Assembly (NCBI GenBank): GCA_017620885.1
Contig: JAGAUF010000105.1
Location: 1-56,543 of the forward strand
DNA length: 56,543 nt
Direction of reading: 5' to 3'
From: Muribaculaceae bacterium
Lineage (GTDB): Bacteria; Bacteroidota; Bacteroidia; Bacteroidales; Muribaculaceae
Part shown: positions 1 to 7,132 of the stretch, piece by piece
Layout of the letters: the number at the start of each line of letters is the position of its first letter
Numbering within the stretch: the stretch's first letter is position 1
Notes under the pieces: generated by a model
Seen by the model: the letters and a program-made list of their open reading frames with translations, nothing else
The model's database searches: none
What the model was told of the DNA's origin: nothing
Program-made: the position numbers and the translations under genes

Positions 1-2
1 CC

Positions 3-164
3 GTACGACAACGCGAAAGGGAAGCTGAAACGTTCGCACGCGCCCTCCTCGTGCCCGCCAAGGCTCTTCCCCAGCACACGCTCAACGCCGACACACACCG
101 ACTCCTCGCGCGCCATTTCGGAATCACCTCGCGCGCCCTCCAATCCATCCCCCGGAGGGGATAA
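3..164 (+). CDS. C-terminal end of an ImmA/IrrE-type metallopeptidase (partial)
   Basis: The window opens inside this gene. The last 53 codons are open in frame 3 and end in TAA at 162-164. The peptide runs through EREAETFARALLVP, then LARHFGITSRAL. The pattern 'E-x-EA-x-x-FA-x-x-LL-x-P' followed by a short 'F-x-V/I-S/T-x-x-AL' helix is typical of the C-terminus of ImmA/IrrE (COG2856) zinc peptidases, which cleave phage- or element-type repressors and are usually paired with an upstream HTH gene. The zinc-binding HExxH would lie outside the window, so the family call rests only on this tail. No terminator is obvious directly after the stop. Confidence 0.5.
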   Translation, partial: VRQREREAETFARALLVPAKALPQHTLNADTHRLLARHFGITSRALQSIPRRG

Positions 165-197
165 TCACGGGGGGGCGCCACACACACACATCCGCAC

Positions 198-265
198 CTC
201 CGAGTTCTCCGAGTTCTCCGAGTCAAAGATCCTTAAGGTCCTTAAAATCCTGAAAATCCTTAAAG
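198..265. repeat. Two adjacent arrays of 9-bp tandem repeats
   Basis: Positions 198-224 hold three units of CTCCGAGTT/C. Positions 230-265 hold four units of TCCTTAAGG, TCCTTAAAA, TCCTGAAAA and TCCTTAAAG. Both arrays have an exact 9-bp period with drifting third-block bases. The first is the reverse complement of the TCGGAGNNC array at 44221-44274. The second resembles the TTAAGGACG array at 10360-10386. They lie in noncoding DNA between the ImmA-like gene and the multi-palindrome element. Confidence 0.75.
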
Positions 266-320
266 ACCCTACCAATCTCGCGTATTGATTGCGCCTGAAA
301 ATCCCCCGTCGGGGTTGCAC

Positions 321-442
321 AAAAAATCGCGACATTGATTTGTTCGGCCCCTATGGGGACGATTATTATTTTACCATTTTTCCGTGGGTGGCGCGCTTCG
401 CGCTGACCCACGGCTACATTCTACGCCCCCCACGGGGGCGCG
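321..442 (+). repeat. Dispersed multi-palindrome element, copy 1
   Basis: This noncoding stretch is about 80% identical in layout to 10225-10352. Both begin AAAAAATCGC, continue with ATTGATTTGTTCGG, and contain three stem-loops: GCCCC-TA-GGGG; a long stem CCGTGGGT/ACCCACGG enclosing a smaller GC-rich hairpin; and a final GC-rich hairpin after CTACATTCTACG. The loops differ while the stems are kept, including compensating changes in the inner stem. It looks like a REP/BIME-type repeat, of the sort mobilised by RAYT-like Y1 transposases, but no transposase gene is in the window. Confidence 0.7.
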
Positions 443-463
443 TAAGGACCCTGCGGATACAGC

Positions 464-498
464 GAGGGTGCATCAGATGTCCCATCTGACGCACCCTC
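464..498 (-). terminator. Hairpin downstream of the 571-aa surface protein gene
   Basis: A 16-bp near-perfect inverted repeat (GAGGGTGCATCAGATG with CATCTGACGCACCCTC, 3-nt loop) lies 36 bp past the stop codon of the leftward gene. No long T-run follows it, so it may act as a transcript-end stabiliser rather than a classical intrinsic terminator. Confidence 0.55.
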
Positions 499-533
499 TT
501 CCTAACTAATGAAAATTACTTCTTCTATATCTT

Positions 534-2249
534 TTATTTCGTCAAGACGACTTTCTTGCCGTTGATGATGTAGAGACCGGGCTCAAGTGCCTCAACAGCC
601 TCAACATTTGCATTGTCGAGCACGAGGATACCAGCTGCGTTGTAAACCGTTACAGTCTCAGCGCCGACAACAATCTCCTCGATGCTGTCCTGCGTGCCGT
701 CTACCTTGTATGTAGCCTCGATAGCTTTGTTGGCAAACGTGTCGCAGTCGAGTGCGCCCTCGGGGATAACGAGCGTGAAAGCACCCTTCTGGACGATGGC
801 GGGATTGATAACAACAGTGATTGAAGAGCCGGTGTATTCCTCTTCCTCAGCGAGGGGTGAGATGCCACCGCCGTCGAGCGTCAGCTCAACGTCTACCTTG
901 TTGCCCTTCTCGTCCTTGATATACATCTTCTCGGCTGCCTCAGTGTTCTCTACAACGTAGTTGGCCTGCGGGAAGCGGATCTCGATGTTTTCGAGCTTGC
1001 TTACCTCAACTGCCTGATCCGTCACGATCTCGTAAACGGTCGGGTCGAGAATCACCTTGTAGTGGAATTCGTAAGGAGCTGAATTGAGGAAGTCGCCAGT
1101 CTTGGAAGAAGCGGAATAGAGGTTGCTGCCCAGACGGAGAAGATAATTGCCGGGAGCAGCCTTGAAATCCTCGTAACCGACTCCGGGCACGAGTTCAAAC
1201 ACTCCTGTCTTGGCTGTATCGTCATTTCTCTTGGCCGTGTAACGTGCGGCAGGAATAGTGCTGACCACGCCATCCTCGTCAACGGGATAGAGATAGTTGG
1301 CCACCTTGTCGTCAATCAGCAGGAAGTTGTATGATTCAAGATTCGGGATGGTGACGGTGATTTTGTCAAGGTCAAGAACCGTGGCGTTGTCAGCCGGCAC
1401 TACTCCGGGAACGGGAAGTTCAGGAACTATGAACACGAAAATCTGAGCCTGGCTCTTGATGGTACGAACGCCTTCTGTCTTTGAGTAATCAGGGCCGAAC
1501 CACGTCTCGGTGAAAGTATATTGCGGAACCTCAAGGTTGTAGATACCCGGAGTGATGACCGGTTCACCGTCTAACTTGATGAGGAATGCGTTCTGGTCAG
1601 CGCCCTCTGCATCCGGCTCAATGGGAGTCACGGTTACGGGGATATTGCTGGCACTGCCCTGCTTGTAGAGGGAGATGCCGCCATTATAGGTTGTAGCGAA
1701 CGAGCTGGCGCAGATAAGCATGAATTCGTCGAGTTTCTCCACAACGCCTGCACCGGGCGTCACTATGAAGTCGCGTGTCACCTCATAGTTGAGTTCAATC
1801 TTGGGCGTAGGCTCACCGTTTAACAGCCATACACCTTCGGGCACTACGATATGATAGGTCGCGCGTCCTGTATAGCTTCCCTTGAAATCGAATCCGCCGG
1901 TAGGGAATCCCATTGCGTCGACATAAGCCTTGAGGCCGGAAATTCTCTCTGCCGGAGTCTTCGCACCGTCAACGTAGATTTCTATAAAGTTGTCGGCAGA
2001 CTGATTGAGGTTCAATTCAGGTACAGAGGTGAAAGTGATACCGATGTAGCCGGCGCCGAGGGGCGAGCCGACTGTCTGGCTACCGTCAAGGTTGATGATT
2101 CCCTGAGCGGGAGAAACAGAAGTTACGCACGCCGGGAGGGGGCACGGTTCTACAGGTTGCTGTGGAACATAGCTTTTTGCAGATGCGGTATTGACGCCAC
2201 AGAACACTGCGATGGCGGCAATCGCACCGAAAATAGTAGATTTACGCAT
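534..2249 (-). CDS. Secreted Ig-like repeat protein with type IX-like C-terminal tail (571 aa)
   Basis: A signal peptide is visible at residues 1-24, ending TASA. The rest is beta-rich repeats of ~100-130 residues with 'P-x-x-G-x-V' openings and conserved glycines, like bacterial Ig-like modules. Residues ~525-571 form a tail (VTVYNAAGILVL, then GLYIINGKKVVLTK) resembling a short type A sorting domain of the type IX secretion system. The same tail ends the two proteins at 3458-6844 and 7133-10021. The protein is therefore probably exported to the cell surface. Binding partner and function are unknown; no catalytic motif is seen. It has its own promoter at 2355-2385. Confidence 0.8.
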   Translation of the reverse strand: MRKSTIFGAIAAIAVFCGVNTASAKSYVPQQPVEPCPLPACVTSVSPAQGIINLDGSQTVGSPLGAGYIGITFTSVPELNLNQSADNFIEIYVDGAKTPAERISGLKAYVDAMGFPTGGFDFKGSYTGRATYHIVVPEGVWLLNGEPTPKIELNYEVTRDFIVTPGAGVVEKLDEFMLICASSFATTYNGGISLYKQGSASNIPVTVTPIEPDAEGADQNAFLIKLDGEPVITPGIYNLEVPQYTFTETWFGPDYSKTEGVRTIKSQAQIFVFIVPELPVPGVVPADNATVLDLDKITVTIPNLESYNFLLIDDKVANYLYPVDEDGVVSTIPAARYTAKRNDDTAKTGVFELVPGVGYEDFKAAPGNYLLRLGSNLYSASSKTGDFLNSAPYEFHYKVILDPTVYEIVTDQAVEVSKLENIEIRFPQANYVVENTEAAEKMYIKDEKGNKVDVELTLDGGGISPLAEEEEYTGSSITVVINPAIVQKGAFTLVIPEGALDCDTFANKAIEATYKVDGTQDSIEEIVVGAETVTVYNAAGILVLDNANVEAVEALEPGLYIINGKKVVLTK

Positions 2250-2354
2250 ATTATTAGAATTTTAAGTTAAATTTCCTTCTCGAAAAAAAGTATCAATTCA
2301 GGTTGAATAATGACTCGGATGAGACTGTTGTAAACAGCTCCTTATATCCACGCA

Positions 2355-2385
2355 CAAAATTAATAAACTTAATCGTAGGAACAAA
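2355..2385 (-). promoter_or_regulatory. Bacteroidota-type promoter of the 571-aa protein gene
   Basis: On the minus strand the site reads TTTG-N19-TAATTTTG, matching the Bacteroidota sigma-ABfr consensus TTTG-N19/21-TAnnTTTG. The start point would fall near 2348, giving a ~100-nt leader. Confidence 0.75.
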
Positions 2386-2422
2386 ATATGTTAATATTTT
2401 TTAACACCGAACAACGTCGAAC

Positions 2423-2454
2423 TACAGCGAGGGTGCGTTATTAGAATTTTAAGT
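2423..2454. other. Fused copies of the two flanks of the neighbouring gene (probable deletion scar)
   Basis: TACAGCGAGGGTGC (2423-2436) repeats 458-471, just downstream of the 571-aa gene. After one base, TTATTAGAATTTTAAGT (2438-2454) repeats 2251-2267, just upstream of that gene's start. The two pieces stand in the same order and orientation as the real flanks but with the gene missing between them. The simplest reading is that a tandem copy of the gene was deleted here. Confidence 0.6.
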
Positions 2455-3275
2455 CAATATTGCTCCTCCGCATTGGGAAAGTCGCCGGTCTTGACGTCTT
2501 CGATGTAACGTCCCACAGCCTCTGTCATGATGTCGGCTACATTAGCGTAGCGACGCAGGAATCGAGGCGAGAATCCCCGGTTGATGCCCATCATATCGTG
2601 CATTACGAGCACCTGCCCGTCGCAGGCGCCGCCGGCGCCGATACCGATGGTCGGAATAGTGAGTTCGCGCGACACGCGCTCTGCGAGCTTGGCCGGAATC
2701 TTCTCCAGAACAATTGCGAAACAGCCGATTTCCTCAAGAAGATGAGCGTCCTGAACGAGTTTCTCGGCTTCGGCCTCTTCACGTGCGCGCACATTATATG
2801 TACCGAACTTATTGATGCTCTGGGGCGTCAGACCGAGATGACCCATAACGGGAATACCTGCACAGAGGATGCGCTCCACTGATTCACGTATCTCGGCGCC
2901 GCCCTCCATCTTGACAGCCTCGGCGTGCGTCTCCTTCATGATGCGGACGGCTGATGCGAGAGCTTCCTTCGAGTTTCCTTGATATGAGCCGAAGGGGAGG
3001 TCGACCACTACCAATGCGCGCTTCACACCCTTCATGACGGATTTGCCATGATATACCATCTGGTCGAGCGTGATAGGAAGCGTCGTGGCGTTGCCCGCCA
3101 TAACATTGGAGGCCGAGTCGCCGACGAGGATACAGTCGATGCCTGCCTCGTCCAGTATCTTGGCACTTGAATAATCGTAAGCCGTAAGCATTGAGATTTT
3201 CTCTCCGCGCTGCTTCATCTCCACGAGGCGGCGCGTCGTCACCTTGCGGGTATTATCGGGGATATGAATAGACAT
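2454..3275 (-). CDS. panB: 3-methyl-2-oxobutanoate hydroxymethyltransferase
   Basis: PanB transfers a hydroxymethyl group from 5,10-methylene-tetrahydrofolate to alpha-ketoisovalerate to give ketopantoate, the first step towards pantothenate and coenzyme A, in the cytosol. The 273-aa length fits the family (~265-275). Family landmarks seen are MLTAYDY near residue 30, LVGDSASNV near 51 with the metal-binding Asp, VVDLPFGSY near 90, the KMEGG motif near 120, and GHLGLTPQ near 145. The start ATG at 3275 is preceded by its own promoter (3331-3362). The stop lies within the scar sequence 2423-2454. No other pantothenate gene adjoins it. Confidence 0.97.
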   Translation of the reverse strand: MSIHIPDNTRKVTTRRLVEMKQRGEKISMLTAYDYSSAKILDEAGIDCILVGDSASNVMAGNATTLPITLDQMVYHGKSVMKGVKRALVVVDLPFGSYQGNSKEALASAVRIMKETHAEAVKMEGGAEIRESVERILCAGIPVMGHLGLTPQSINKFGTYNVRAREEAEAEKLVQDAHLLEEIGCFAIVLEKIPAKLAERVSRELTIPTIGIGAGGACDGQVLVMHDMMGINRGFSPRFLRRYANVADIMTEAVGRYIEDVKTGDFPNAEEQY

Positions 3276-3330
3276 TTTCCTATTATTTTACCGGCGGCCG
3301 TCATAGCATACCGCCGAAATTAACCGGATG

Positions 3331-3362
3331 CAAAATTAGGGCTTTATTTCCATTCCGACAAA
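3331..3362 (-). promoter_or_regulatory. Promoter of panB
   Basis: Minus strand: TTTG-N20-TAATTTTG, a full match to the Bacteroidota consensus. The predicted start is ~50 nt upstream of the panB ATG. Confidence 0.8.
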
Positions 3363-3384
3363 TAATAACAATAAAAATCGAGCA

Positions 3385-3424
3385 GCAAAAGTAGCAAAAG
3401 AGGGCGCGCGAATGCGTGCCCTCT
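3385..3424 (-). terminator. Terminator of the 1128-aa surface protein gene
   Basis: Stem AGAGGGC/GCCCTCT with an inner GC step (3399-3424) is followed on the minus strand by TTTTGCTACTTTTG. It separates the surface gene from the panB promoter. Confidence 0.65.
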
Positions 3425-3457
3425 TTATAGGGATAATCGTTATTTTCTTATCTCGGA

Positions 3458-6400
3458 TTATTTACGGATAAGTACCTTCTTGCCATTGATGATGTAGAGA
3501 CCCGGTGCAAGGGCGTTTACATCGTCGGCATTGCCGTTGCGGACAACTACGATACCTGTCGCGGTATAGACGTTGAACTCGGTGTCATTGCCATAGACGG
3601 TGTCCACGGAGTTGGGGAGAACTTTGTAGTCATAGTCGAATACGGGGTTGCCCTGCTCTCCGATGAAGAAGGAGTTTGCCATCACGTTCAGACGATAGTC
3701 ACCTTTCTCGAGAGCCGGAAGATCCGTGCCCTGAACCTTAAGCACTACCTGACCTTCTTCGTTGATGGAAGCGGTGTAAGTGCGTACGGAGATACCTGCC
3801 ACGCCGTCGGTGACGGGCGAGAGGGTAATGAGATAAGTATCGTCCTCGCCGAGTTTCGTAGCTTTCGCGCCGTCGGCAGGCGTAAGGATGATTTCGTCAA
3901 GCTGCTCGGGAGAAACCTGACCCTCTGCGGGATTGGCAGCGGGCTTCGGCATTTCGGCCGCCGAGCCGTCGGCAACGGTAAATTTCCAAGAGATCTCCTT
4001 AGCGTAAACCTCGCCGTCGATCTTCAGACCGTTTGCGGGAACAAGAGCTGTCCATTCGCCGGCGGTGATTTCCTGAGTGACGATCATATAGTTTGCCTTG
4101 TTCTCGGCAACTACGCCTACGATATCGTAGGATACCTGACCCTTCGTGAGCTTGAGGGGGAGAAGCACTTCGATGGACGATGCGCCTTCCGGGGTTACGA
4201 AGATGTCCGTAAGAGGAGCGTTTACAGTAGCGCCGTCGGCGGGATCGGTCACAAACGTATAAACCTTCGGAGCCTCGACGCCTACATAGTAGCGAGCCAC
4301 CTGTTCCTTGCTCTGGCGTGCGCGTCCTTCCAAGGTGACGCGATACTGCTCTGCCGGGATGACGAAGTCATAAACGCCTTCGGGGATTTCAACGCCGTCG
4401 GCGGCAGTAACGGTGAATGTGCCGGAATTCGTTCCGCTGGGCACTGAGATACGATAGGAAGCGATGGGCTCGGCAGAGCGTACGCCGTCAACAACGGGAT
4501 AGAGACGGGCGTATTTCATCGGGTTGGTGGTGACAGTCTCGGTAGTCGTGATATTGATTACCTGAAGCTGCTCGGATGTAACCTGAGCGCCGTCGGCGGG
4601 ATCAAGCACGAGGGGTGCGGGAGTCGGCTCCTTGATCGTGTAGACTTTGGCGATATCGATAGCCGTATTTTCCACATCAGTGCCATTGATGGTAAGTGTG
4701 AAGATACCTGCGTCGGCTTTAAGCGCATAGTAAGAGAACTCGGAGGGAGCCTGATCGCGGATGTCGCGGGTCGGGGTGAACGTCACCTTGTTGATGCCGT
4801 CGGTAGTCACCTTGCATACGCCGATCTGGTTGTTGGTGAGATATACCTGACCGACTGCCGAGGGTGAAAGTACAATCTTCGTGCAGTTTTCGTAAGTGAG
4901 CGTCACAGTGGGGAACACATCGTATGCGCCTGCCTCGGGCGAGTAAGTGTATACCTGCTGGAGGTTGGGGTCGATACCGCCTGTAAGTTCCCAAGTAAAG
5001 GAGGCTTCCTTATTAGGAACGCCGGTTGCACTGACGAAGAATCCTTCGGGGAGCGTGAGAGTATATTTGCCGTTTACGTTGATGCCCTTGCCGAATTTAT
5101 TCTTGTCGAGGACAGCATTGCGGATGTTGAATTTATATTTGCCCTGCTGCAACTGAATCTGCTGGTCCGCGTCGTTGGAGCTGAATTCAGCTACAACTTC
5201 CTGCGTTTCGTCATATACGAGTTTAGCCTTCAGATCCGACTTGCCGGCCAATTCAAGATTCATCCAAGCAAACTGGAGGGTAATCAGAGCGCCTGCGCTG
5301 CTGATGACACCGCCCGTCTGGGTGAGGTCGACTTTACCCACCTTCGGATCCCAGTCGTAAGCATATTCCACCGGAGCGGGCACGATGGTCCATGACTTGG
5401 TGTAGGGGCCTACCACCTTGCCGTCGACAGTGAAGTAACCGCCGGGGACGTTGAGTGTGTATGTGCCGGGGATGACGGCTTCATTCTCGGTCGGGATACC
5501 GGCGAACATCATATAAACGGAAGTCGAGCCTTCGTCGTCCTGTGTCTGCACTGACGCCTCGTAGTCCTTGCCGTTGAAATTCATTGTGATTTTGCCGACA
5601 GCGCTGTTCTGAGCGACGGTGCCTTTGATGTCGAGAGCTACTGTAACTGTACCGCCCTCCCAGTATTCTGCCGGGAGCATATCGGTGTCGTTGGGGTAGA
5701 TGCTGTTGAGCACGCTTTCCATCGTCACGATACCCTCGGGAATGGTGTATTTGACGACGTATTCGGGAGAATTTCCTGTGCCGGACGAACCGGTACAGAA
5801 GAAACCTTTTTCAAAAGTAATAGTGTACTCGCCGGGAGCGGTCTGCTTCTTGAAAGTAAACTCCATCATACCGTTGAAGCCGTCTTCTGTGATGAAGTTG
5901 GCGAACATACCGTCGTTTTTCTCAATTTCAGTCGTCACGCCATTGTAAGTGCGCGTCATAACGGCATATCCTGTATCAATTGACGTAATTTGCGGCTTCG
6001 TGTCGATGATAACTTTGCTGATCGATTCGAGGATTGAACCGTTTTTGGGAGTGAAGGTCACGTTTTCGTCGCCGGGCTGGGGATCGTCGGCCTTGATGGT
6101 GAAACCGTAATCGAAGGCGGGAACTGCCTTGCCGTCAGCGAGAAGCTCGCCGTCGGGGAAATGGAACGAAAGGCTCGTACCGGTAAGATACATATTGGCA
6201 TCACGTCCGAAAGTGAAGGTGACGGTATTTCCGGAAACTGACTGATTGAGAATACCGTTGGCTTCTGCCTGTACGCCGTCGCTGTAAGCCACGATGTTCG
6301 ACTCGTTGGGATTTGCCAGAGCAATCGAAGTGGCATTGCCGAAAGTCAGGGAGAACGATTCGGGGAAGGATGGAGTCGTTCCGCCGTTCTCCGGGCGGGA

Positions 6401-6844
6401 TGCGGTAAATTTGAGGGCGGCGGGATCGGCGCCTACTGTCACCGAATAAGTGAGCGAGATGTCCTGTCCGTCGGCCTTGAGAGCGCCGGGAGCGAGAGTG
6501 AACGTGAACACGTCTCCGTCGCTGACGCTCTGATTGCGCAGACTCGTCTGAAAGACAACCGTATTACCGCTGATACGGTAATTGCCGACAACAGAGCCGG
6601 GGTTGAGCGACTTGCCGGCAAGCGACATAGAAGTGAAGAAATCGTCATACGTTTCGATAGCATCACTTTCTGTCACTCTTGTTGCATTTCCGAAAGTCAG
6701 CGTAACTGCGTCGGGCAATTCGGAAACGAACCCTCCGTTAGCGGGGTCGGAGGCTGTGAGCGCGGTCACAGCTCCGCTATTCTGGGCGGCGGCGGTGAGG
6801 CCGAAGCCGAGAATAACAGCTAAACAAAGTAGTAATTTTTTCAT
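3458..6844 (-). CDS. Very large secreted Ig-like repeat protein with type IX-like tail (1128 aa)
   Basis: A signal peptide covers residues 1-20 (MKKLLLCLAVILGFGLTAAA). At least seven modules of ~110-140 residues follow, each opening with a 'D/N-P-A-x-G-x-x-V' phrase (for example DPANGGFVSELP, RPENGGTTPSFP, DPADGAQVTSEQ, DPADGATVNAPL, NPAEGQVSPEQL) and a LTFGNAT-like strand. The last ~45 residues (YTATGIVVVRNGNAD, then GLYIINGKKVLIRK) are the sorting-like tail, almost identical to that of the next gene. The signal peptide and leader also resemble the next gene, which implies tandem duplication with divergent middles. It is probably a surface-exposed or released adhesin or binding protein; no enzyme motif is seen. 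Confidence 0.85.
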   Translation of the reverse strand: MKKLLLCLAVILGFGLTAAAQNSGAVTALTASDPANGGFVSELPDAVTLTFGNATRVTESDAIETYDDFFTSMSLAGKSLNPGSVVGNYRISGNTVVFQTSLRNQSVSDGDVFTFTLAPGALKADGQDISLTYSVTVGADPAALKFTASRPENGGTTPSFPESFSLTFGNATSIALANPNESNIVAYSDGVQAEANGILNQSVSGNTVTFTFGRDANMYLTGTSLSFHFPDGELLADGKAVPAFDYGFTIKADDPQPGDENVTFTPKNGSILESISKVIIDTKPQITSIDTGYAVMTRTYNGVTTEIEKNDGMFANFITEDGFNGMMEFTFKKQTAPGEYTITFEKGFFCTGSSGTGNSPEYVVKYTIPEGIVTMESVLNSIYPNDTDMLPAEYWEGGTVTVALDIKGTVAQNSAVGKITMNFNGKDYEASVQTQDDEGSTSVYMMFAGIPTENEAVIPGTYTLNVPGGYFTVDGKVVGPYTKSWTIVPAPVEYAYDWDPKVGKVDLTQTGGVISSAGALITLQFAWMNLELAGKSDLKAKLVYDETQEVVAEFSSNDADQQIQLQQGKYKFNIRNAVLDKNKFGKGINVNGKYTLTLPEGFFVSATGVPNKEASFTWELTGGIDPNLQQVYTYSPEAGAYDVFPTVTLTYENCTKIVLSPSAVGQVYLTNNQIGVCKVTTDGINKVTFTPTRDIRDQAPSEFSYYALKADAGIFTLTINGTDVENTAIDIAKVYTIKEPTPAPLVLDPADGAQVTSEQLQVINITTTETVTTNPMKYARLYPVVDGVRSAEPIASYRISVPSGTNSGTFTVTAADGVEIPEGVYDFVIPAEQYRVTLEGRARQSKEQVARYYVGVEAPKVYTFVTDPADGATVNAPLTDIFVTPEGASSIEVLLPLKLTKGQVSYDIVGVVAENKANYMIVTQEITAGEWTALVPANGLKIDGEVYAKEISWKFTVADGSAAEMPKPAANPAEGQVSPEQLDEIILTPADGAKATKLGEDDTYLITLSPVTDGVAGISVRTYTASINEEGQVVLKVQGTDLPALEKGDYRLNVMANSFFIGEQGNPVFDYDYKVLPNSVDTVYGNDTEFNVYTATGIVVVRNGNADDVNALAPGLYIINGKKVLIRK

Positions 6845-6970
6845 GCTGTTAATGATTTAGTTAATATAATTGCTTAAATTTCAGTCAGATATCAATTTTG
6901 AAGGCTTTCGCGACAAAGAAAAGAGGCGTCGGAGCGTGACCTAAAAAATTAATGGTGTGATTCTATGGCG

Positions 6971-6991
6971 CAAAGGTAATAAAAATATTTT
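6971..6991 (-). promoter_or_regulatory. Probable promoter of the 1128-aa protein gene
   Basis: Minus strand TACCTTTG fits the -7 box TAnnTTTG. A TTTG lies 17 bp upstream of it, shorter than the usual 19-21. The start would leave a ~120-nt leader. Confidence 0.5.
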
Positions 6992-7079
6992 AATACAAAA
7001 AGATTTATGTAAAAAAATTTTTTAGATTGATTTAAAGTCCTATTCCCTGACTAATCAGACAGGTCGGACTATTAAATGA

Positions 7080-7107
7080 GAGGGGCGCGTCGGCCGACGC
7101 GCCCCTC
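7080..7107 (-). terminator. 28-bp perfect palindrome after the 962-aa gene
   Basis: GAGGGGCGCGTCGG is followed directly by its exact reverse complement, 25 bp past the stop codon. The minus strand continues TCATTTAATAG. As RNA it would form a loop-poor, very GC-rich hairpin. Confidence 0.6.
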
Positions 7108-7132
7108 CGGGGAATTATCCGTTTATACGATA

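Noticed and set aside
181-190. CA-dinucleotide run
   Set aside because: Too short (five to six units) to call a meaningful microsatellite.
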